A stretch of DNA of 11,772 nucleotides. Source: Corynebacterium accolens (lineage in GTDB: Bacteria > Actinomycetota > Actinomycetes > Mycobacteriales > Mycobacteriaceae). Below the pieces are notes generated by a model that saw only the letters and a program-made list of their open reading frames with translations, had not been told where the DNA came from and did not search any database. Position numbers and translations under genes: made by a program. This document shows positions 1 through 11,772 of the stretch, in pieces. Position 1 is the stretch's first letter. Each line of letters begins with the position of its first letter. The stretch is taken from contig NZ_CP100376.1 in NCBI RefSeq assembly GCF_030515985.1, positions 1,928,876 to 1,940,647 on the forward strand. Direction: 5' to 3'.

Positions 1-1
1 C

Positions 2-997
<996 letters not shown>

Positions 998-1000
998 GTC

Positions 1001-1483
1001 ATGAGCACTCCGAGCACTCGAACTGCCCGGCAGGCAAAGATTTTGGAAATCCTGGACCGCAATCGCGTCACGAGCCAGGTGCAATTATCGGAGCTTTTGT
1101 TGGCAGAAGGCATCGATATTACGCAGGCCACGCTGTCGCGGGATCTTGATGAGCTGGGAGCGAAGAAGGTCAAGCGAGACGGTGGGCGCTCGTACTATAT
1201 GGTCGCCGGCGAGCTGGAGCAATTCGAAGACCAGGTTGGCGGACCGCGCGAGAAGCTGCGGCGCATGTTGGATGAATTGGTGGTCTCTCACGATTCCTCG
1301 ATGAATATTGCAATGCTGCGCACGCCAGCGGGCGCGGCGCAATACCTCGCCAGCTTTATCGACCGCGTGGGTCTGCACGACGTGGTGGGGTGCATCGCTG
1401 GTGATGACACCATTTTTGTGCTGGCGCGCGAGGGAGTTACCGGCGCAGAATTGGCGGAGACGCTGACCTCGCAGAGGATTTAA
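1001..1483 (+). CDS. argR: arginine repressor
   Basis: This 160-aa transcriptional regulator of arginine biosynthesis has the ArgR/AhrC architecture. An N-terminal winged helix (about 8-70) carries the recognition-helix signature SRDLDELG at 46-53. The C-terminal arginine-binding and oligomerisation domain (about 85-158) carries GCIAGDDTI at 130-138; the paired aspartates D135-D136 are the residues that contact arginine in the family. The usual Thr of GTIAGDDT is Cys131 here. In characterised members, arginine promotes hexamer formation and operator binding. AAGGAG at 983-988 inside the argF tail serves the ATG, and two tandem TAA codons (1481-1486) end the gene. Its position between argF and argG matches other corynebacterial and mycobacterial arg operons and implies autogenous control. 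Confidence 0.96.
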   Translation: MSTPSTRTARQAKILEILDRNRVTSQVQLSELLLAEGIDITQATLSRDLDELGAKKVKRDGGRSYYMVAGELEQFEDQVGGPREKLRRMLDELVVSHDSSMNIAMLRTPAGAAQYLASFIDRVGLHDVVGCIAGDDTIFVLAREGVTGAELAETLTSQRI

Positions 1484-1511
1484 TAAATGGTGGCATTCTC
1501 GCAACCGATCG

Positions 1512-1517
1512 TATATT
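1512..1517 (+). promoter_or_regulatory. putative -10 of an internal argG promoter
   Basis: TATATT fits the corynebacterial TAnAnT -10 pattern and lies in the AT-rich 78-nt gap between argR and argG, the only sizeable gap within the arg genes here. No convincing -35 is seen, as is common in this genus. It would give an argG-argH transcript with a leader of roughly 40 nt. This is an inference from motif and position only. Confidence 0.4.
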
Positions 1518-1529
1518 ATGTAACTAACC

Positions 1530-1545
1530 GAATTGTTTTCAATTA
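1530..1545 (+). promoter_or_regulatory. palindrome upstream of argG, candidate operator
   Basis: AATTG (1531-1535) and CAATT (1540-1544) form an inverted repeat around TTTT, between the putative -10 and the argG ribosome binding site. An operator downstream of a promoter and in front of argG would suit ArgR. However, the half-sites do not match the classical ARG-box order (TGAAT-N4-ATTCA), so the binding protein is uncertain. Confidence 0.25.
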
Positions 1546-1548
1546 ATT

Positions 1549-1554
1549 AAGGAG
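1549..1554 (+). promoter_or_regulatory. argG ribosome binding site
   Basis: AAGGAG stands 7 nt before the ATG at 1562. This is an ideal Shine-Dalgarno and fixes the argG start. Confidence 0.8.
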
Positions 1555-1561
1555 TCTTAGC

Positions 1562-2782
1562 ATGTCTGCACGCGTAGTCTTGGCCTATTCCGGTGGCCTC
1601 GATACCTCGGTAGCCATTCCATACCTGGCAAAAATGACCGGCGGCGATGTCGTTGCCGTCTCCCTTGACTTGGGCCAGGGCGGCGAGGACATGGAGTCCG
1701 TACGCCAGCGCGCACTCGATTGCGGCGCGGTGGAGTCCATCGTTATCGATGCCAAAGATGAGTTTGCGGAGCAATACTGCGTGCCCACCATCAAGGCGAA
1801 TGGCATGTATATGAAGCAGTACCCGCTGGTATCTGCCATTTCCCGCCCGCTTATTACCAAGCACCTCGTGAAGGCCGCGCAGGAGCACGGCGGGACGCAC
1901 GTCTCCCACGGTTGTACCGGTAAGGGCAATGACCAGGTGCGCTTTGAGGTTTCTTTCCGCGCCCAGGATCCATCGCTAGAGATTGTGGCCCCAGCACGCG
2001 ATTATGCATGGACTCGCGATAAGGCCATCGATTTTGCAGAAGAGATTAACCTGCCCATTGAGCAGTCGGCGGCCTCGCCATTTTCCATCGACCAGAACCT
2101 GTGGGGCCGTGCGGTAGAAACCGGCTTCCTTGAGGATCTGTGGAACCCACCGACAAAGGATCTCTACGCATATACGGAAGATCCGGGCCTGGGCAATGCT
2201 CCGGATGAGATCATCATTTCCTTTGAGAAGGGTGTTCCGGTTGCTGTCGATGGCAAGAAGCTGACCCCGCTGCAGGTCATCGAAGAGGTCAACCGCCGCG
2301 CCGGCGCCCAGGGCATCGGCCGCCTAGACATGGTAGAGGACCGGTTGGTGGGCATTAAGTCCCGCGAGGTCTACGAGGCACCGGGTGCCATGGTGCTCAT
2401 CCAGGCCCACGAGGCGCTGGAGGATGTCACCGTGGAGCGCGAGCTCGCGCGCTACAAGCGCCTGACGGATGCACGGTGGTCCGAAGAGGTCTACGACGGC
2501 CTGTGGCACTCGCCGCTCAAGCGCTCCCTGGACGCCTTCATCGAGGAGTCCCAGGAGAATGTCACTGGCGATATCCGCCTGAGCCTGCACGCAGGTACCG
2601 CGACCGTGACCGGCCGCCGCTCTGGCCAGTCGCTGTACTCCTTCGATTTGGCTACCTACGACACCGGCGATGCCTTCGACCAGACCGCTGCAAAGGGCTT
2701 TGTCCAGTTGCACGGCTTGTCCACCCAGATTTCCAACCAGCGTGACCGCGAGGGTGGTTTCCCCACCAGCGCAGAGAAATAG
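1562..2782 (+). CDS. argG: argininosuccinate synthase
   Basis: This 406-aa cytosolic enzyme joins citrulline and aspartate at the cost of ATP to AMP and PPi, giving argininosuccinate. The N-terminal PP-loop ATP-binding motif AYSGGLDTS is at residues 8-16. The family block [13 protein letters not shown], which contributes to citrulline and aspartate binding, is at 117-129. The C-terminal oligomerisation arm contains [16 protein letters not shown]. Length is close to the family norm of about 400. It has its own strong ribosome binding site and probably its own promoter, unlike its neighbours, and is followed by argH after 6 nt. No missing motif was noticed. Confidence 0.98.
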   Translation: MSARVVLAYSGGLDTSVAIPYLAKMTGGDVVAVSLDLGQGGEDMESVRQRALDCGAVESIVIDAKDEFAEQYCVPTIKANGMYMKQYPLVSAISRPLITKHLVKAAQEHGGTHVSHGCTGKGNDQVRFEVSFRAQDPSLEIVAPARDYAWTRDKAIDFAEEINLPIEQSAASPFSIDQNLWGRAVETGFLEDLWNPPTKDLYAYTEDPGLGNAPDEIIISFEKGVPVAVDGKKLTPLQVIEEVNRRAGAQGIGRLDMVEDRLVGIKSREVYEAPGAMVLIQAHEALEDVTVERELARYKRLTDARWSEEVYDGLWHSPLKRSLDAFIEESQENVTGDIRLSLHAGTATVTGRRSGQSLYSFDLATYDTGDAFDQTAAKGFVQLHGLSTQISNQRDREGGFPTSAEK

Positions 2783-4228
<1,446 letters not shown>

Positions 4229-4234
4229 AAGGGC

Positions 4235-4248
4235 GACCGATAGGGGTC
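4235..4248 (+). terminator. weak hairpin downstream of argH
   Basis: GACC (4235-4238) can pair with GGTC (4245-4248), and the hairpin is followed by CTTT rather than a long T run. This is the only hairpin seen just after argH on the + strand. It is a poor intrinsic terminator, so arg transcripts may read antisense into thiF or end by another mechanism. Confidence 0.2.
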
Positions 4249-4269
4249 CTTTGGCTCATCTGGAAGATA

Positions 4270-4295
4270 AAAATGCCCTCATCAATGAGAGGAAG
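4270..4295 (-). terminator. putative intrinsic terminator of the thi operon
   Basis: On the minus strand CTCTCA can pair with TGAGGG around a TTGA tetraloop, followed by GCATTTTTATC, a T run of five. The stem includes the TGA stop of thiF (4284-4282), so the terminator overlaps the gene end. It is short but well placed at the end of a long operon. Confidence 0.45.
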
Positions 4296-5441
4296 GGATT
4301 CCATGAGACGTTGCGGGCTGGCTCTTTATGCCGCCTGCAACGTTGTGCAGCTTAATGTCACGCTGTTCGGCTTCCTCGGCGAAGGCCGAGATGAAAGTGG
4401 CAGATCGCTTGCCGGAGGCGCAGTATACCCAGGCGTCGCTAAGCCCCTCGGACTGCAGGGAATCGAGCAGGGAGCGCACTATCCCTGGATCTTCCTGCCA
4501 CTCGGACGTTGGTAAGTGGTAATGCTTCGCGGTGGCGTCAAAAAAGAAATCATCGATGGCAGCTTCCCCGGCTTCGCGTACGTCGATAGCCGCGGCGCCT
4601 TCGCGCAGATCGTCGAACATCGCGGCGGCAACTTCGGCCCCCAGCACGGTACAGGCAGCGTCACCGTAGTCTTTTTGCAGCTGTGTGGTTAGCTCACGTG
4701 CTGGGTCGTGGGGCACGCGGAAGTGAGTGATGGAGGAACTCAGGGCATCGTAGATGCTCAACAAACCTACCCGGTCGCGGTTCATGCCGGTGGCGAACTG
4801 AATCAGCTCGGTGGACATCAGGCCCGCGACCACGCTGGTGGTTACGCCCAGCACGCCGGCGGTGGCGCAATCCGGCACGGAATCGGGATCGGGTTGCAGA
4901 GGATAGAGATCGCGCATGCCCACGCCCGATTCGGCACCGGGTCCAGACCACCACACTGCGCAGTCACCGCGAAATCGCAGCACCGAACCCCATACCAGCG
5001 GGGTGCCGGTGATCTCCGCAGCATCGGCGGCTAGGAACTTGGTGGCAAACGTATCGGAACCATCCACCAGGATGTCCACTCCACGGAGGTAGTCCAACGC
5101 ATTGTCCGCGGTGAGCCGGTCGCGAATCGCATGCACGACGATGCCTGGCTGTAGCTGTTCGAGCTTTTCGGCGGCGATCTCCACCTTGGATCTACCCACA
5201 TCCTCGGCGCCGAACAGGATCTGGCGGTGGATATTGGTGAGATCCACCGTGTCGCCGTCGATAACAGAAATCTCGCCCACACCGGCGGCAGCCAGTTGCT
5301 GCATCAGGGGACATCCCAATCCGCCAGCGCCGATGACGAATACGTGGGTGCCGTGCAGCGCTTCCTGCTGGGCGATGCCAAAGCCGGGCAGCAGGGTTTG
5401 ACGGGCCACTCTATGCAGCTCATCGTGGGGCAGTTGGCTCA

Positions 5442-5442
<1 letters not shown>
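4282..5442 (-). CDS. thiF: ThiF/MoeB-type E1-like adenylyltransferase with C-terminal rhodanese domain
   Basis: This 386-aa two-domain protein probably adenylates the C-terminal glycine of ThiS and supplies sulfur to form ThiS thiocarboxylate. The E1-like domain (about 1-250) has nucleotide-binding GAGGLG (38-43), the NIHRQIL arginine at R73, the DGSDTF aspartate at D130 and the conserved cysteine C192 in the DCATAGVLG block. The rhodanese domain (about 268-378) has an active-site loop CASGKRS starting at C341, which could carry the persulfide. The CxxC zinc pairs of E. coli MoeB are absent: RDLYPLQP stands where the first pair would be, as I recall for mycobacterial MoeZ. MoeZ-like proteins can also serve molybdopterin or cysteine sulfur carriers, but the thiSG context favours thiamine. 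Its start overlaps the thiG stop (TAATG). Confidence 0.9.
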
Positions 5443-6233
<791 letters not shown>

Positions 6234-6437
6234 CTACCCGCCCTGTACCGCGATGAGGACATCCAATTGGTCGCCGTCGGTAACCTCATGAGACCAGTTG
6301 CTGGCGGGGATCACATCGCCATTAATGGCCACGGCCACGCCCTTTGGCGAGGCATCGCCAGTCTCTGCTTCTACGATGGCGCTCACGGTGATCGGCCCAT
6401 CGCTGTGGCGGGGCTCGCCATTAAGTGTGTAGTCCAT
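6234..6437 (-). CDS. thiS: sulfur carrier protein ThiS
   Basis: This 67-aa ubiquitin-fold (beta-grasp) protein ends in QGG, the diglycine tail that ThiF adenylates and that is then converted to a thiocarboxylate donating the thiazole sulfur. It begins MDYTLNGEP and contains VAVAINGDVIP, the typical ThiS central strand. AAAGGA at 6452-6447 serves the ATG. It lies between thiO and thiG as in many actinobacterial thi operons. The spacer before it contains a tandem 14-bp duplication. Confidence 0.96.
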   Translation of the reverse strand: MDYTLNGEPRHSDGPITVSAIVEAETGDASPKGVAVAINGDVIPASNWSHEVTDGDQLDVLIAVQGG

Positions 6438-6450
6438 GGTGCTTATTCCT

Positions 6451-6478
6451 TTCTTGTGAGGCTATTCTTGTGAGGCTA
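6451..6478. repeat. 14-bp perfect tandem duplication at the thiO-thiS junction
   Basis: The unit TTCTTGTGAGGCTA occurs twice in direct succession (6451-6464 and 6465-6478, + strand). On the coding strand each copy starts with TAG. The upstream copy carries the actual thiO stop (6478-6476) and the next repeats it without a coding role. The arrangement looks like a slipped-strand duplication that lengthened the thiO-thiS spacer from 24 to 38 nt without damaging either gene. Confidence 0.9.
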
Positions 6479-7589
6479 TCGGGCGTGGCGTAGCGGATCG
6501 CAGGCCGAGATGTCCATCCTCGGGGACGTGCCCATTCCCAACTGGGCACCCACCTTAGCTCCCAGGGCGGACAGGAGGATTCCGTGGCGGAAGTAGCCGG
6601 TGGAAACCACTAGCCCGTCGCGTACTTTGCCCAGGTAGGGCAAATCATCGGGGGTGCCAGGCCGGGCTCCAACGATAGCCTCGATGAACTCGCAGTCCTC
6701 CAGCCCCGGCACCACGCGGATAGCATCGCGAAGGAGCGTGTGCACACCGTCCACGGACGGGCCCTTGCGGTTGTCCTCGCGGCTGGTGGCACCGATAGCG
6801 ATGGTGCTGTCGGTGCGGGGGATAACATACACCGGCCGATCCTCCACGAATGCGCGCACCACTCGGGTGATTGGCGCTAGCTCTTCTGGTACCCGCAGCC
6901 TTAGCATGTCACCCAACACCGGCCGTAGCGCTAGGGGATTGGCGCCCTCGAACCAGCCATCCACGTCTTTGGCGCCCAGACCGTTGCAGAGGTAGATCAT
7001 GTCGGCGGTGACCAGCTGGGCATCGGCAAGCAGCACAGTGTGCCCGTCGATGCGCGTTGCCGCCGTAGCCACGAAGCGAACCCCGGCGTGCTGCAGGTAT
7101 TCCAACAGGCACGCGCTGAACATGCGCGGGTTGATCTGGTGATCGCCCGGGATTTCCACTGCGGCGGCCAGCTGGGGGCTGAGCCCAGGCTCTAGCTTTC
7201 GGGCCTGCCGAAGTGGCAGCGCGTGGGCATCCATGCCGTGTTTCTGCTGTAGCGCCAGCAGTTCGCGGATGTGCACGCCATCGGCGCGGTCGGCGCCCAC
7301 CACCAGGGTGGATTCACGGCGATGCCCCGTCGGAGCGGTCGTTTTCGCACTCAACCTGGTTAGCAAATCCGGGAACATCTCGCCTGAAGCAACCATCAGC
7401 GGGTACAACGGCTCTTGCCGGTATTGCACCTCCGCCACCGGAGCCAGCATGCCGCCGGCCACGAACGTGGCTCCGCTAATGGGGTGGGGATCGATCACCA
7501 CGATTTCCCGTGGGTCGACACCCGCATCCACCAGCTCGAATGCGGTGCTAAGCCCGATGATTCCCGCGCCAATGATGGCGTGCTCGGCA

Positions 7590-7597
<8 letters not shown>
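6476..7597 (-). CDS. thiO: glycine oxidase ThiO
   Basis: This 373-aa FAD-dependent amino-acid oxidase of the DAAO family oxidises glycine with O2 to the iminoglycine (dehydroglycine) used by ThiG, releasing H2O2. The Rossmann dinucleotide motif GAGIIG is at residues 10-15, the family block SGATFVAGGMLAP follows at 41-53, and the C-terminal STGYFRHGILLSALGAK block is the FAD and substrate region. ThiO rather than the radical-SAM ThiH indicates an aerobic thiazole route. I chose ATG 7597 because it sits directly before the flavin fold with AGG 6 nt upstream. An in-frame ATG at 7615 has no good ribosome binding site, and the longer open frame to 7861 is antisense-like shadow of thiE. It overlaps thiE by 8 nt. 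Confidence 0.95.
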
Positions 7598-10199
<2,602 letters not shown>

Positions 10200-10200
10200 A

Positions 10201-10290
10201 TTCTTCCTTCGCTGGTTCTAACCAGGCAGGTTCTAGCGGTACTCGCGCAGGTGTACAGCGCGATCTCAGCTCGATACCTCGAGCGCCCGT
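10201..10290 (-). promoter_or_regulatory. TPP riboswitch (THI element) of thiC
   Basis: Read on the minus strand, the leader contains the THI-box blocks in order: ACGGGCGCTC (10290-10281), a P3 stem GCTC/GAGC leading into CTGAGA (10269-10264), GAACCTG (10233-10227), and CCAGCGAAGGAA (10215-10204), close to the consensus 3' block GCCAGCGAAGGGA. An optional stem after CTGAGA is a perfect 6-bp helix, TCGCGC (10263-10258) with GCGCGA (10248-10243). P5 is CTGG (10225-10222) with CCAG (10215-10212) around TTAGAA, where TAATG-type loops are usual. I see no terminator hairpin with a T run before thiC, so TPP binding most likely blocks translation by occluding the adjacent Shine-Dalgarno. The closing P1 helix looks weak by eye. 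Confidence 0.9.
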
Positions 10291-10307
10291 GTTCGGTTGC
10301 GCCTTCC

Positions 10308-10313
10308 ACTGTA
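10308..10313 (-). promoter_or_regulatory. putative -10 of the thi operon promoter
   Basis: TACAGT in the context GTTACAGTGG fits the corynebacterial gnTAnAnTng pattern. A start about 7 nt downstream, near 10301, would begin the mRNA just before the aptamer at 10290. No clear -35 is seen. Confidence 0.4.
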
Positions 10314-10416
10314 ACGCACAGCACGCGAGGGTGAAGATATGGGCTAGGGGATTGACCGAGGGGACATCGGCAAGCAACATCAGGGAGTCACTAAATAGGT
10401 TGTCTGGGGTACGGGT

Positions 10417-10422
10417 TAGACT
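10417..10422 (+). promoter_or_regulatory. putative -10 of the Trm112-like gene promoter
   Basis: TAGACT in GTTAGACTAAG fits the TAnAnT pattern and ends 7 nt before the ATG at 10430. That places the transcription start at or next to the start codon. The -35 region is not recognisable. The upstream interval 10314-10416 otherwise holds nothing I can identify. Confidence 0.45.
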
Positions 10423-10429
10423 AAGCAGC

Positions 10430-10597
10430 ATGATCGATCAGAAGCTCCTAGAGATCCTCGTGTGCCCCATCGACAAGCAGCCGCTGGAGGATCACGGCGA
10501 CTATTTGGTGAACCCAAGGCTGAACAAGGCCTATCCGGTGCAGGATGGTATTCCGGTCATGCTGGTCGACGAAGCCAAGGACTGGCCCATTAAGTAG
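10430..10597 (+). CDS. Trm112-like small protein (UPF0434/YcaR family)
   Basis: This 55-aa protein begins MIDQKLLEILVCP and continues PVQDGIPVMLVDEA, the signature of the bacterial Trm112/UPF0434 family. In eukaryotes and archaea Trm112 is a partner that stabilises tRNA, rRNA and release-factor methyltransferases; the bacterial role is not well defined. Only one cysteine (C12) remains, so the zinc-binding set of four seen in some relatives is not present. The start is chosen by homology and because the -10 TAGACT ends 7 nt upstream; there is no Shine-Dalgarno, so the mRNA is probably leaderless. A longer open frame back to 10058 would be antisense to thiC and the riboswitch and is not believable. 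tyrS follows 54 nt downstream. Confidence 0.88.
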   Translation: MIDQKLLEILVCPIDKQPLEDHGDYLVNPRLNKAYPVQDGIPVMLVDEAKDWPIK

Positions 10598-10651
10598 AGC
10601 GACGCGCTCTGGAAAGAAAACACGTAATAGGCAACAAGGGAACACCTACGT

Positions 10652-11772
10652 ATGAGCAACACCACGAACATCATCGATGAACTGCAATGGCGCGGGCTGA
10701 TAAACCAGTCGACAGATCTAGAGGCATTGAAGGAAGCCGCAGAGAGCCCGATCAGCTTGTACTGCGGTTTCGACCCGACGGGAAGCTCGCTGCACGCTGG
10801 CCACCTCGTGCCGCTGATTATGCTGAAGCGCTTCCAACAATTCGGTCACCGTCCCATCGCGCTGGCCGGTGGCGCGACGGGAATGATCGGTGACCCACGC
10901 GATGTCGGAGAGCGATCCATGCTCTCGGAAGAGCAGATCGCAGAGAATATGCAGGCAATCAAGGACCAACTTGAGGCCTTCGTCGACTTCACTGAGGCGG
11001 GCGAGTCCGCAATCCCAGCAGTGATGGTGAACAATGCGGACTGGACTAGCCAGATCAACGTCATCGAGTACCTACGCGATATCGGTAAGAACTTCTCGCT
11101 GAATACCATGCTGGACCGCGATACGGTCAAGCGCCGCCTGGAATCCGACGGCATTTCCTACACCGAGTTTTCCTACATGCTGCTGCAGGCAAACGACTTT
11201 GTGCACCTGCACAAAGAGTACGATTGTGTGCTGCAAATTGGCGGTGGCGACCAGTGGGGAAACATCGTTTCCGGCGTCGATCTGAACCGTCGCGTGAATG
11301 GTGCGAAGGTCCATGGCCTGACGGTGCCGTTGGTGACAGATGCCGAGGGCAATAAGTTTGGCAAGTCCACCGGCGGCGGCAAACTGTGGCTGGATCCTCA
11401 GCTGACCAGCCCGTACTCCTGGTACCAGTACTTCATCAATGCTGGCGACGCGGTGGTTATCGATTACCTGCGTTGGTTTACCTTCCTCACCCAGGAGGAG
11501 ATCGCAGAGCTGGCGCGCAAGGTAGAGGAGGAACCCCACAAACGTGAGGCGCAACGCGTATTGGCGCGGGAGATGACCACCTTGGTGCACGGCGAGCAGG
11601 CCACCGAAGCAGTGGAGCTGGCTTCCCAGGCGTTGTTTGGTAAGGCAGAGCTGCAGGATTTGGACGAGGCCACGTTGTCTTCCGCATTGCAGGAAACCGA
11701 GATTGCCGAGGTCGACCCAGCGGCCACGATTCTGGATCTGTTGGTTGAGGCGGGACTGGAAAAATCAAAGGG
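10652..11772 (+). CDS. tyrS: tyrosyl-tRNA synthetase (3' end outside window)
   Basis: The first 373 codons are present. This class I aminoacyl-tRNA synthetase charges tRNA-Tyr with tyrosine using ATP. The HIGH-type motif is HAGH at residues 48-51 within [11 protein letters not shown]. The tyrosine/ATP-site block GGDQWGN is at 198-204, and the KMSKS-type loop is KFGKS at 235-239. The C-terminal S4 RNA-binding domain has just begun ([15 protein letters not shown]) where the window ends, so about 45-50 residues are missing compared with the usual length of about 420. The ATG is preceded by AAGGGA (10636-10641) at a 10-nt distance. It probably shares transcription with the Trm112-like gene upstream; the 54-nt gap shows no terminator. 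The truncation is a window edge, not a mutation. Confidence 0.97.
   Translation, partial: MSNTTNIIDELQWRGLINQSTDLEALKEAAESPISLYCGFDPTGSSLHAGHLVPLIMLKRFQQFGHRPIALAGGATGMIGDPRDVGERSMLSEEQIAENMQAIKDQLEAFVDFTEAGESAIPAVMVNNADWTSQINVIEYLRDIGKNFSLNTMLDRDTVKRRLESDGISYTEFSYMLLQANDFVHLHKEYDCVLQIGGGDQWGNIVSGVDLNRRVNGAKVHGLTVPLVTDAEGNKFGKSTGGGKLWLDPQLTSPYSWYQYFINAGDAVVIDYLRWFTFLTQEEIAELARKVEEEPHKREAQRVLAREMTTLVHGEQATEAVELASQALFGKAELQDLDEATLSSALQETEIAEVDPAATILDLLVEAGLEKSK

Noticed and set aside
1530..1545. Calling the argG-upstream palindrome a definite ARG box
   Set aside because: Half-site order is AATTG/CAATT, not TGAAT/ATTCA, so it is kept only as a low-confidence operator candidate.
10211..10237. 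GGTTCTA direct repeat (10214-10220 and 10229-10235) as a transcription-factor site
   Set aside because: Both copies fall inside conserved THI-box positions (the P5 hairpin and the GAACCTG block), so riboswitch structure explains them.

Overview
The window reads as a chromosomal housekeeping segment of a Corynebacterium or close relative. The evidence is the gene order argD-argF-argR-argG-argH with the arginine repressor inside the operon, moderately high GC, corynebacterial-type -10 hexamers (TAnAnT), a probable leaderless small gene, and a Trm112-like gene beside tyrS. I cannot name a species. There are no RNA genes apart from one riboswitch, and no mobile elements, CRISPR or phage genes. 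I see no previously undescribed system here; the interest lies in operon architecture, leader regulation and active-site variation.

Region 1 (1-4228, + strand) is the distal half of the arginine biosynthesis operon: the 3' tip of argD, then argF, argR, argG and argH. Together they run from acetylornithine through ornithine to citrulline, argininosuccinate and arginine, with the repressor ArgR encoded in between. Most junctions are tight (4-nt overlap, 3-nt and 6-nt gaps). The exception is a 78-nt AT-rich gap before argG that carries a likely internal promoter and a small palindrome.

Region 2 (4282-10290, - strand) converges on argH and is a thiamine operon in transcription order: TPP riboswitch, thiC, thiE, thiO, thiS, thiG, thiF(-rhodanese). 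It encodes the HMP-P branch (ThiC), the whole oxygen-dependent thiazole branch (ThiO glycine oxidase, ThiS sulfur carrier, ThiF activator/sulfur donor, ThiG synthase) and the enzyme that joins them (ThiE). HMP-P kinase (ThiD) and ThiMP kinase (ThiL) are not in the window. Genes overlap by 11, 8 and 1 nt, suggesting translational coupling. A TPP riboswitch ending just before the thiC Shine-Dalgarno probably controls translation.

Region 3 (10291-11772) holds a divergent promoter region, a 55-aa Trm112-family gene that is probably leaderless, and the first 373 codons of tyrS, which runs off the window end inside the S4 RNA-binding domain.
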